NCBI RefSeq assembly: GCF_003814875.1
Contig: NZ_RKQF01000001.1
Span: 8,122,001-8,186,000 of the forward strand
From: Streptomyces sp. Ag109_O5-1
GTDB taxonomy: Bacteria > Actinomycetota > Actinomycetes > Streptomycetales > Streptomycetaceae
Reading direction: 5' to 3'
DNA: 64,000 nt
Positions 57,108-64,000 of the stretch are shown in pieces. A program made the position numbers and the translations under genes. The notes under the pieces were generated by a model. That model saw only the letters and a program-made list of their open reading frames with translations, did no database searches and was not told the DNA's origin. Each line of letters begins with the position of its first letter. Position 1 is the first letter of the stretch.

Positions 57108-57323
57108 GTGTTCATGACAACCCTCGGTGATCGGCTTGTCAATGACATCGGTCACCTCCGGGGGCCTCGTCCCCGGTGTGACATGGGTAAGGGCCGCGGT
57201 GTGACATAAAGGAACAGGCAATGACTTCTTCCTGAATCCCTCGTTACGGAACGCGGAAGGCCCTTCGGCCCTCCTTCTGTGCGTAGGCAATGTGCACGGG
57301 TAGGGAAGTCAGGACTAAGTGAC
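57108..57323. promoter_or_regulatory. Divergent LAL/esterase promoter region with direct repeats
   Basis: GGTGTGACAT occurs twice, near 57175-57184 and 57199-57208, and GTGACATGGGT is repeated at about 57319-57329. The region is less GC-rich than average. These could be regulator sites, but no known consensus is matched. Confidence 0.35.
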
Positions 57324-58637
57324 ATGGGTTTGACCAGTCGAACGACCGTATACGCGATGGTGGCGCTGTCCGCCCTGTGTGTGGCGCTGCTGGTCTGGCT
57401 GTGGCCACGCCTCGCGAAGCCGGGGCTGTGGCATGTGCTGGGTCGGCTGGGCGCCATCGGGGTGACACAGGTGACGATCGTCGCCGCGTTCGCGTGCGGG
57501 GTGAACTCGTCGTACCAGTTCTTCGGTTCCTGGAACGAGCTGTTCGGCAACGTCGACACCGCCCCCGTGGGCGTGACCCAGGCGTCCGGCGACAACGGCG
57601 ACGGCACGATAAGCGGCATAAGCAACGTCCACGGCTCGCTCGTACAGCCCGCCGGCGACCAGCAGTTGAGCCGGGTCAGCGGACTGCCCTCCGGGCCGCC
57701 CGCGGTCGTCGGCCGGGTGGACTCGGTCAAGGTCATCGGCAAGCGCACCGGCGTCGTCGACCCGGCCTTCGTCTATCTGCCGCCGCAGTACTTCCAGAAG
57801 GCGTACCACCGCCAGCGCTTCCCGGTCATCGTCGCCCTCAGCGGCTACCCGGGCTCCATCTACAACCTCGCCCAGCACCTGCGGGTCCCGCAGACCGCCG
57901 CGGAGCTGCAGAGCAAGGGCGAGATGCAGCCGACGATCATCGTGATGATCCGGCCCACGATCGCCCCGCCGCGCGACACCGAGTGCGTGAACGTCCCCGG
58001 GGGACCGCAGACCGAGACGTTCCTGGCCAAGGACCTCCCGCTGGCGATCAAGTCCGTCTACCGGGCCGGCCACGACGCCAGTTCCTGGGGCGTGATGGGG
58101 TACTCCTCGGGCGCCAGCTGCGCCCTCCAGCTCACGATGCGCGACCCCCACGTCTACACCACGGCCGGTGCCCTGTCGCCCGACTACAAGGTCAAGGACG
58201 ACCCCACCACCGGCAACCTCTTCGGCAGCGGTCTGGGCCGCCAGGCCCGGGTCGACGGCCACGACCTGATGTGGCGGCTGGCGCACCTGCCCGTCCCGCA
58301 GGTCTCGGTCCTGGTCGCCCACAGCAAGAACGGCGAGAAGGGCTACCCGGAGACCGAGGCCTTCATCAAGGCCGTCAAGGCGCCCATGCGGGTCGTCTCG
58401 ATACTGCCCGAGAGCGGCAGCCACAACTTCCCCACCTGGCTGCGGGAGCTGCCCGCCACCCTGAAGTGGATGAACGACCAGCTGACCTTCCCCCAGGACG
58501 TCGTACCCCAGCACCACCCGAAGAAGGCGAACGAGGCCGGAGGCAAGCCCTCGCCCTCGCCGTCGCCCAGCGCCGACCGCGGCTCCCTGCGGGCGGAGGG
58601 CACGGAACCGAGGCCCACGGCCGCGACCCACAAGTGA
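57324..58637 (+). CDS. Membrane-anchored alpha/beta hydrolase (esterase/antigen 85-like)
   Basis: The ATG at 57324 gives 437 residues with two N-terminal transmembrane helices (about 8-26 and 38-58). The extracellular esterase-D/mycolyltransferase-like domain follows: 'RFPVIVALSGYPGSIYNLAQ', nucleophile Ser in 'WGVMGYSSGASCALQLTMRD', and catalytic His in 'SGSHNFPTWLRELP'. The tail is Pro/Ser-rich. It is widespread in Streptomyces as a putative esterase; the substrate may be a cell-wall lipid or glycan ester. A terminator lies 46 bases downstream. Confidence 0.88.
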   Translation: MGLTSRTTVYAMVALSALCVALLVWLWPRLAKPGLWHVLGRLGAIGVTQVTIVAAFACGVNSSYQFFGSWNELFGNVDTAPVGVTQASGDNGDGTISGISNVHGSLVQPAGDQQLSRVSGLPSGPPAVVGRVDSVKVIGKRTGVVDPAFVYLPPQYFQKAYHRQRFPVIVALSGYPGSIYNLAQHLRVPQTAAELQSKGEMQPTIIVMIRPTIAPPRDTECVNVPGGPQTETFLAKDLPLAIKSVYRAGHDASSWGVMGYSSGASCALQLTMRDPHVYTTAGALSPDYKVKDDPTTGNLFGSGLGRQARVDGHDLMWRLAHLPVPQVSVLVAHSKNGEKGYPETEAFIKAVKAPMRVVSILPESGSHNFPTWLRELPATLKWMNDQLTFPQDVVPQHHPKKANEAGGKPSPSPSPSADRGSLRAEGTEPRPTAATHK

Positions 58638-58682
58638 CGGTCGCGCATCCGCCGTACGGCCTTCCCGTCCGGCCTGTCGACG

Positions 58683-58716
58683 CCTCACGGCCACCCTCGC
58701 GAGGGTGGCCGTGAGG
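58683..58716. terminator. Strong hairpin terminator
   Basis: Perfect 16-bp arms CCTCACGGCCACCCTC / GAGGGTGGCCGTGAGG around GC. It ends the esterase transcript. Confidence 0.82.
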
Positions 58717-58791
58717 CCGTTCTGGCGGAACACCGGCCGTGTGCGGCACGGGACCGGCGGGAACCGGTTTGCCCGGAGAAGAATCCGGGCC

Positions 58792-59769
58792 ATGCTTGCC
58801 GCCTACATCGAAGAGCTCGGTTCGCCGGACGTCATCCGGGTCGGTGAACTGCCCCCTCCGCAGCCCGGGCCCTCGGACGTGCTCGTCGACGTCGAGGTGA
58901 CCGCCGTCAACCAGGTGGACACCTTCGTACGGTCCGGGGCCTGGCGGACACCGCTGTCCTTCCCGTTCGTCATCGGCCGCGACCTGGTCGGTGCGGTCGT
59001 GTCGGCCGGCCCCGGTGCACCCGGCTTCCGCCCCGGCGACCGGGTCTGGTGCAGCAGCCTCGGGCACGCCGGCCGGCAGGGCGCCGCCGCCGAGCAGGCC
59101 GTGGTGCCGTACGACCGTCTGTACCGGCTGCCCGACGGCGTCGGCGCGGTGGACGCGGTGGCGCTCGCCCACCCGGCGTCCACGGCCTGCCTCGCGCTGT
59201 TCACCCATGGGCGGCTGCGCGCGGGGGAGACCGTCGTGATCCTCGGGCCCGCCGGGAACGTCGGTGCCGCCGCCGTGGTGACGGCCGCCCAGGCCGGGGC
59301 CCGGGTGGTGGCCGTCGCCTCGGCCCGGGACGCGGACCACTGCCGCTCGCTCGGCGCCCGGCGGGTGGTCGACTACCGGGATCCCGAGGCGGCCCGGCGG
59401 ATCCGGGAGGCCGCACCCGACGGGGTCGACCTGTACCTCGACACCTCCGGGCGCAACGACCTGGAGACCGCGCTCGGCCTGCTCGCGCCTCGCGGACGGG
59501 TCGTCGTCATGGCGGGGCTGCGGACCCGGCCCGTCCTGCCCGCCGGGGAGTTGTACACGCACGACCGGTCGGTGCACGGCTTCGCCATCTCCGGTGCCCG
59601 CACCGACGAACTGGCCGGGGCCGCCGCCCATGTCGCCCGGCTGACGGCCGACGGTCTGCTGCGCCCGCGCGCCGTCGACGTACTGCCGCTCGGCGAGGCG
59701 GCCGAGGCCCACGCCCGGCTGGAGTCGGGCGGGGTCCGAGGAAAGCTGGTGCTCCGGGTCTCCGGATGA
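58792..59769 (+). CDS. Quinone oxidoreductase-like medium-chain reductase
   Basis: The ATG at 58792 follows GGAGAAG. The 325-residue MDR-superfamily protein lacks zinc ligands. The substrate domain has 'VLVDVEVTAVNQVDTFVRSG' and 'FVIGRDLVGAVVSAGPGAPG', and the NADPH domain has 'VVILGPAGNVGAAAVVTAAQ' with 'DGVDLYLDTSGRNDLETALG'. This matches zeta-crystallin/NADPH:quinone reductases, which reduce quinones or enones. It is monocistronic between two strong stem-loops or palindromes. Confidence 0.9.
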   Translation: MLAAYIEELGSPDVIRVGELPPPQPGPSDVLVDVEVTAVNQVDTFVRSGAWRTPLSFPFVIGRDLVGAVVSAGPGAPGFRPGDRVWCSSLGHAGRQGAAAEQAVVPYDRLYRLPDGVGAVDAVALAHPASTACLALFTHGRLRAGETVVILGPAGNVGAAAVVTAAQAGARVVAVASARDADHCRSLGARRVVDYRDPEAARRIREAAPDGVDLYLDTSGRNDLETALGLLAPRGRVVVMAGLRTRPVLPAGELYTHDRSVHGFAISGARTDELAGAAAHVARLTADGLLRPRAVDVLPLGEAAEAHARLESGGVRGKLVLRVSG

Positions 59770-59795
59770 GCTTTCTGGATGAGATTTCCGGATGA

Positions 59796-59867
59796 GTGTC
59801 GACACTAGTCCGGTTTTCAGTGGTCAATGGCGACCGATTCTTAGAATCTCGCTCAACTGTCGACAGT
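59796..59867. promoter_or_regulatory. Cluster of three short palindromes
   Basis: GTGTCGACAC (59796-59805), GATTC-TTA-GAATC (59836-59848) and ACTGTCGACAGT (59856-59867). Two share the TGTCGACA core 61 bases apart and could be binding sites of one regulator. They lie in a small AT-richer gap after the quinone reductase. Confidence 0.4.
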
Positions 59868-59877
59868 AGGGCGGGGG

Positions 59878-60276
59878 TTGGGGCAGACTGCGCGGCTATC
59901 CGGAACCGTCTGCAACGCCATGCGCACCGGCCGGAACATGGTGCTGGGCTTCGACGCGGCGACCGTCGCGGGCGTGCTGTCGGCCTCCGAGTCCCGGCAT
60001 GCCCTCAGCACCATCACCTCCGCCGGGTACGCCCAACTGGGCCATGTCACCAACACCGCGCAGCCGGTCGTCAACAACGGGGTGGTCGTGACGCTCGACG
60101 GCGGCTCGCAGTGGACGGTCACCGGCACCTCGTACCTCAGCCGGCTCACCCTGTCGGCGGACTCCGCGGTGGCCGCGCCCGCCGGGAGCACGGTCTCGAT
60201 GACGGTCGACGGGGAGCCGACCGCCATCGAGCCGGGCGGGGACTACAGCGGGGCGATCACTCTGACGGTGAGCTGA
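59878..60276 (+). pseudogene. C-terminal fragment of a secreted beta-rich protein
   Basis: The frame from a TTG at 59878 encodes 132 residues, beta-rich with repetitive Val/Thr/Gly ('NTAQPVVNNGVVVTLDGGSQ', 'WTVTGTSYLSRLTLSADSAV'), resembling the end of a beta-helix or adhesin-like secreted protein. There is no signal peptide, start or ribosome-binding site, so it is probably truncated. It converges on the FG-GAP fragment. Confidence 0.5.
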
Positions 60277-60615
60277 TCAGCTGCACGAGCCGGTAAACAC
60301 GTCCACCGCGTCGTCGCTGCTGCTCGCCACCAGCAGGTCCTTGGTGCCGTCGGACGTCACGTCGGCGGCGGTCGCCTCGTAGGCGCCGTCCGCCGACAGC
60401 TCGGTCAGCTCGCTCAGCGAACCGCCCGAGGTACCGGTGTGGACCGAGACCGAGTTGCCGTTGTCGGAGGAGACCAGCACGTCCGGGATGCCGTCGCCGT
60501 TGACGTCGGCCGAGTTGACGGAGACGGGCAGGACGGACGTGGTGTGGTCGACGGGGTCCTGGAAGGTGCCGTCGCCGTTCCCGGCGTAGACCTCCAGGGT
60601 GTCTGTCATGGGCAC
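60277..60615 (-). pseudogene. Fragment of an FG-GAP/VCBS-repeat protein
   Basis: 112 residues with calcium-binding FG-GAP-like units: 'VYAGNGDGTFQDP', 'SADVNGDGIPDVLVSSDNGN' and 'AADVTSDGTKDLLVASSSDD'. The repeat normally forms seven-bladed propellers in proteins over 400 residues, so this is about a quarter of one. No signal peptide. It may be the 3' end of a broken gene. Confidence 0.65.
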
Positions 60616-60641
60616 GGGAACCTACGGGCACCGCCTGTGAG

Positions 60642-63600
60642 TCACGTGTTACCGGACCGTGGTTTCCCGGAGTTCCGCGGCCGGAGGGGTACGGCGACGG
60701 TGGCCGTCCCCCCGTCGTCGTCGCTGACGGTGACCACCGGCCGGTGCCCGCCGGGCCTCCGGTACAGGTGCTCGGCACGGCAGACGGAGCCGCGGACCCT
60801 GCCCTGTGTCGGGCGGGTGCCGTCCTTCCAGTCGACGACGCAGGTGTGGGTGTCGGAGCGGCCCGGGTCGGTGAAGCGGACGGTGAGGGTCACCAGCCGG
60901 TCGCCGTGGCCGTGCGCGTCGGTGATGACCGGCGGGGCGTTGGAGACGGTCACGGTCGTGGTGTCGGTGCTGCGGCCGCCGGTCAGGGTGAGGGTGAAGG
61001 TGCCGTTGTCGGTGCAGGTGACGGTGGTGGCGGCCGATCCGGGGTCCGCGACCGTGCAGGGGGCACCCGCGGGGAGGGTCCACTTGCCGGGACCGGCCCC
61101 CGACACCGTGCCGGCGAGCGCAATCGCGCCCCCTTCCGTCCCGCTGACGTCCGGCCCCGCGTGCACGACGGTCACCGGATCGATACTCGTCAGCGTCGGT
61201 ACGACCGGCTTGATCAGCCCGTTCGCGTCGAACTCCAGCTTGTCGATGGTGGTTTCGCGGTGGGTGCCGTCGCCGCCGGGGATGGCGAACCGGTGGTAGG
61301 CGATGTACCAGTCGTCGGTGTTCGGGACATGTACGACGCTGTGGTGGCCGGTGCCCCTGATGCCCAGGGAGAGGTCCTTGGAGAGGATCACGCCCCGCTT
61401 GGTCCAGGGGCCGCTGGGGGAGGGGCCGGTGGCGTAGGCGACGCGGTAGTTCTCGTCGCGGGTGTCGTTCTCGGACCACATGAAGTAGTAGACGCCGTTG
61501 CGCTTGATGACGAACGAGCCCTCGTTGTACCCGCTCGGCGTGATGTCCTGGACCTTCGAGGTGTCGATGGACGTCATGTCGGCGTTCAGCGGGACCACAT
61601 AGGCACGGCCGTTGCCGAAGTAGAGGTACGACTGCCCGTCGTCGTCCGTGAAGACGGCCGGGTCGATCATCTGGCCGCTGAAGTCACCGGACTTGAGGAG
61701 CGGTTTGCCGAGGGCGTCCTTGAAGGGCCCGGTCGGCGAGTCGGAGACCGCCACCCCGATGTTCGCGTCGGCGCAGAAGTAGAAGTAGTACTTGCCGTCC
61801 TTCTCGGCGACCGTCGGCGCCCAGGCCCTGCTGTCCGCCCAGCTGATGTCCGGGCCCAGGTCGAGGATGACGCCGTGGTCCGTCCAGTGGACGAGGTCGG
61901 TGGAGGAGTACGCCTTGAACTGGGTGCCGCTCCAGCCGTCGTAGCCGTCGGAGGTCGGGTAGATGTAGAAGGTGTCGCCGAAGCGGACGATGTTCGGGTC
62001 GGCGTTGAGCCCCGGCAGTACCGGGCTCTTCATGATGAGGGCCGAGACCGTCCAGGTGCGCTGCTTGCCGTCGGAGCCCGTCACCTCGTAGGTCACCGGC
62101 TTGCTGAAGTCCTGCACGCTCCCTGAGGCCGGGCTGATCGCGGCGCCGTGGGCGAGGGTGAACTTTGGGGCGAGGGCGGTGAGATCGGTGCCCTCGGTCA
62201 TCGGCAGCGTGATCCTGCTGTCCGCGTCGTCGACGATGGCATCGACCTTCAGACCGGTCTGGGCCGCCTTGGCGATTCCGGCCGTGTTGCCGCTGAGCTC
62301 CATCACCTCGGCGGCCGACAGGGCCCGGTCGTAGATGCGGAAGTCGTCGACCTCACCGCCGAAGTAGGGGTCGGCCGAGTACAGGGAGCGGCCGATGTAG
62401 CCGGTGTAGTCCTTGCTCGCGTCGTACAGCTCGGACGGCTTGATGGTGGTCGTCGTACGGGCGACCTGGATGCCGTCGACGTAGAGGACCATCGTGCCGG
62501 TCGGGCCGTCGAGGGTGACGGTGACGTGCCGCCACTGGCCGGGCGTGAGCTGCGTGCCGGCCGTCAGCTTGGACTCCGCCGACCAACTCGCCTTGGTGAT
62601 GGCCGAGTAGAGGCTGGAACCGCCGTTGGACGGGGTGGCGAAGAGGTACTTGTCGCTGTCGGGACCCAGCCCGAACAGCCACTGGAAGCTGTCGCCGCCC
62701 TTCCACTTGGCGTACGTCGACACGGTCATGCTGTCGGCGTTCTTCAGCACCCCGTTCGGGATCTTCACATACGGCGAACTCGTCGCGTCTCCCGACATCT
62801 TGAAGGAGCCGCCCTTCACCCCCGTACCGAAGGCGGGCGTGCGGACGTACGTGCCGTGATAGCCGTGCCCGCTGCTGTCCACGGCGATATTGCCACCGCT
62901 CTCGTCGAAGTCGTAGTGCAGCAACAGGTCGGCCGGGACGTCGGGCCCCTCCTCCGACACGGTGACCTCGGCCTGGACCGGGATCGCGGTGCCGTCCGGG
63001 AGGCTGCCGGTGACGGTGAAGGTGCCGGGCTGCGCGTAGGCGGAGGCCGGGACGTCGTCCCAGGTGACGGCCACGGGCCGGTCGACGCCGTCGGCGTAGG
63101 AGGCGATGACGGTGGCGGGGAGGACCGGGGCCTGCCCTGTCCGCGTCTTCACCTTCACGCTCTCGACACTTTCCACCAACTGGTCGGGCTGGTAGGCGCG
63201 GAGGAGCCGGTCGTACTCGGCCTGGGTGACCGGGAGCACGGTGCCGTGGCGGGGTTTGGCCGGGAGGTCGTAGTCGGTGACCGGCGTCCAGACGCCGGAG
63301 TCGAGGTCGTCGGTCTCGAAGGGGATGTAGCCGCGCCCCCCGAACTCATCAAGGAACGCGTACCACTTGTCCTCCGTGTTCGACTTGAAGACCAACGGCC
63401 CCTCGGCCGCGCTCATCGCGCCCTTGCCGATGCCCTCCGCGACCGACGTCCAGTCGGTGGAGAGGATCGAGTCGCTCTTCTCCTCGAAGATGAACTTGCT
63501 GTTGGGAGTGGAGGAGGTGTTGTTCCGTTCGTCCTTGGAGAGGCGGTAGTAGGTCCCGTCCTTCTGGATCATCGTGGAGTCGATGATCGACCAGCCGCGG

Positions 63601-64000
63601 TCGACCCACACCTTGGGCTCGCTGAAGGTGTAGAAGTCGCGGGTGGTGGCGTACATCATGCGGTTGTACGTGTCGCCGGAGTGAGCCGCGTTGTCGTACA
63701 GCTTCGACGCCCAGAAGACGACGTACTCACCGAGCTTCGCGTCGTAGAACGCCTCGGGCGCCCAGGTGTTGCCGGCGCTGTCCGGGGCGACCTTGACCAG
63801 TCGCTGGTTCGTCCAGTGGACGAGGTCGGTGGACTCCCAGACCATGATGGACTTGCTGCCGGTGCGCTGGGCGGCGTCCCAGTCGCCGTTGCCGTAGATC
63901 CTGAGGTCGGTGGCGATCTGGTAGAACTTGTCGCCCTCGGGGGAGCGGATGATGAACGGGTCGCGCAGGCCCTTCTCGCCGAGGGTGGAGGTCAGGACGG
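60642..64000 (-). CDS. Large multimodular GH43-family glycoside hydrolase, N-terminus outside window
   Basis: The frame is open from the right edge to a stop at 60642, over 1,115 residues. Modules in order: a first GH43-like blade domain ('GLRDPFIIRSPEGDKFYQIA', 'WAPEAFYDAKLGEYVVFWAS'), a bacterial Ig-like linker ('VIASYADGVDRPVAVTWDDV'), and a LamG/concanavalin-like domain ('ADLLLHYDFDESGGNIAVDS', 'LYVDGIQVARTTTTI'). A complete second GH43 domain follows ('LNADPNIVRFGDTFYIYPTS', 'MIDPAVFTDDDGQSYLYFGN', 'YNEGSFVIKRNGVYYFMWSE'), then PKD/Ig-like C-terminal sequence. It is probably a secreted arabinofuranosidase/xylosidase-type enzyme on plant polysaccharides. Two catalytic modules in one chain are notable. 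Confidence 0.9.
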   Translation of the reverse strand, partial: VLTSTLGEKGLRDPFIIRSPEGDKFYQIATDLRIYGNGDWDAAQRTGSKSIMVWESTDLVHWTNQRLVKVAPDSAGNTWAPEAFYDAKLGEYVVFWASKLYDNAAHSGDTYNRMMYATTRDFYTFSEPKVWVDRGWSIIDSTMIQKDGTYYRLSKDERNNTSSTPNSKFIFEEKSDSILSTDWTSVAEGIGKGAMSAAEGPLVFKSNTEDKWYAFLDEFGGRGYIPFETDDLDSGVWTPVTDYDLPAKPRHGTVLPVTQAEYDRLLRAYQPDQLVESVESVKVKTRTGQAPVLPATVIASYADGVDRPVAVTWDDVPASAYAQPGTFTVTGSLPDGTAIPVQAEVTVSEEGPDVPADLLLHYDFDESGGNIAVDSSGHGYHGTYVRTPAFGTGVKGGSFKMSGDATSSPYVKIPNGVLKNADSMTVSTYAKWKGGDSFQWLFGLGPDSDKYLFATPSNGGSSLYSAITKASWSAESKLTAGTQLTPGQWRHVTVTLDGPTGTMVLYVDGIQVARTTTTIKPSELYDASKDYTGYIGRSLYSADPYFGGEVDDFRIYDRALSAAEVMELSGNTAGIAKAAQTGLKVDAIVDDADSRITLPMTEGTDLTALAPKFTLAHGAAISPASGSVQDFSKPVTYEVTGSDGKQRTWTVSALIMKSPVLPGLNADPNIVRFGDTFYIYPTSDGYDGWSGTQFKAYSSTDLVHWTDHGVILDLGPDISWADSRAWAPTVAEKDGKYYFYFCADANIGVAVSDSPTGPFKDALGKPLLKSGDFSGQMIDPAVFTDDDGQSYLYFGNGRAYVVPLNADMTSIDTSKVQDITPSGYNEGSFVIKRNGVYYFMWSENDTRDENYRVAYATGPSPSGPWTKRGVILSKDLSLGIRGTGHHSVVHVPNTDDWYIAYHRFAIPGGDGTHRETTIDKLEFDANGLIKPVVPTLTSIDPVTVVHAGPDVSGTEGGAIALAGTVSGAGPGKWTLPAGAPCTVADPGSAATTVTCTDNGTFTLTLTGGRSTDTTTVTVSNAPPVITDAHGHGDRLVTLTVRFTDPGRSDTHTCVVDWKDGTRPTQGRVRGSVCRAEHLYRRPGGHRPVVTVSDDDGGTATVAVPLRPRNSGKPRSGNT

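Noticed and set aside
53000..57200. Long plus-strand frames opposite the S53 peptidase and LAL regulator
   Set aside because: No start signals or domains; opposite-strand genes have complete catalytic and DNA-binding motifs.

Overview
The window is high-GC actinobacterial DNA and almost certainly comes from a Streptomyces or close relative. The evidence is the strong G/C bias at third codon positions, GTG starts, twin-arginine exported enzymes, and typical families: a DUF5753 XRE regulator with a DUF6879 partner, a SARP/BTAD regulator, a LAL-type LuxR regulator, an S53 peptidase and many secreted glycoside hydrolases. The many insertion sequences, gene relics and accessory catabolic genes look like a chromosome arm rather than the core.

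Layout. (1) 1-7.06 kb is the right end of a prophage or integrative element: end of a tail-type gene, glycine-rich protein, papain-like peptidase, CHAP endolysin, r1t-type holin, a small membrane/coiled-coil protein and a membrane-anchored collagen-like protein. A converging XRE/DUF6879 operon and three tiny genes follow. It ends in the 3' half of a CAU tRNA (7011-7058). (2) 7.06-31.2 kb is a mosaic island ending at a second, decayed copy of the same tRNA-derived 147-bp sequence (31217-31363). It holds three related dinucleotide-binding reductases, two SDRs and LysR and TetR regulators; two IS256-type elements and one IS110-type element; a CRISPR relic; relics of TauE/SafE, IS30, aldehyde dehydrogenase, alpha/beta hydrolase and integrase-like genes; a divergent GH43/GH97 pair; and a copper locus (M56 peptidase, two small secreted proteins, multicopper oxidase, BlaI regulator, CsoR-type operator). 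(3) 31.4-33.3 kb is a graveyard of RHS and VapB relics. (4) 33.5-41.0 kb is a fructan utilisation locus: LacI regulator, binding protein, two permeases, intracellular GH32 and divergent secreted GH32, with matching operators. (5) 41.5-46.8 kb holds a SARP regulator, a secreted protein, a truncated WYL-type regulator facing a VOC protein, a polysaccharide deacetylase lipoprotein and a recombination scar. (6) 47.0-52.0 kb is a hypoxia/stress module: DevR-like response regulator, cyclic-nucleotide-binding protein, zinc alcohol dehydrogenase, tandem universal stress protein and two PPOX-fold proteins. (7) 52.4-64 kb holds an S53 peptidase, LAL regulator, membrane esterase, quinone oxidoreductase, fragments, and a large two-module GH43 protein that runs off the right edge.

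How the parts work together. The fructan locus forms a complete circuit without its own ATPase: secreted GH32 cuts polymer, the importer brings in product, intracellular GH32 hydrolyses it, and LacI probably binds the two operators between the divergent operons. In the copper locus a CsoR-like box sits just ahead of a small exported protein and the multicopper oxidase. The lysis cassette is compact and carries two unusual additions, the papain-like enzyme and the collagen-like protein. No database searches were possible; family assignments rest on motifs read from the translated sequence.
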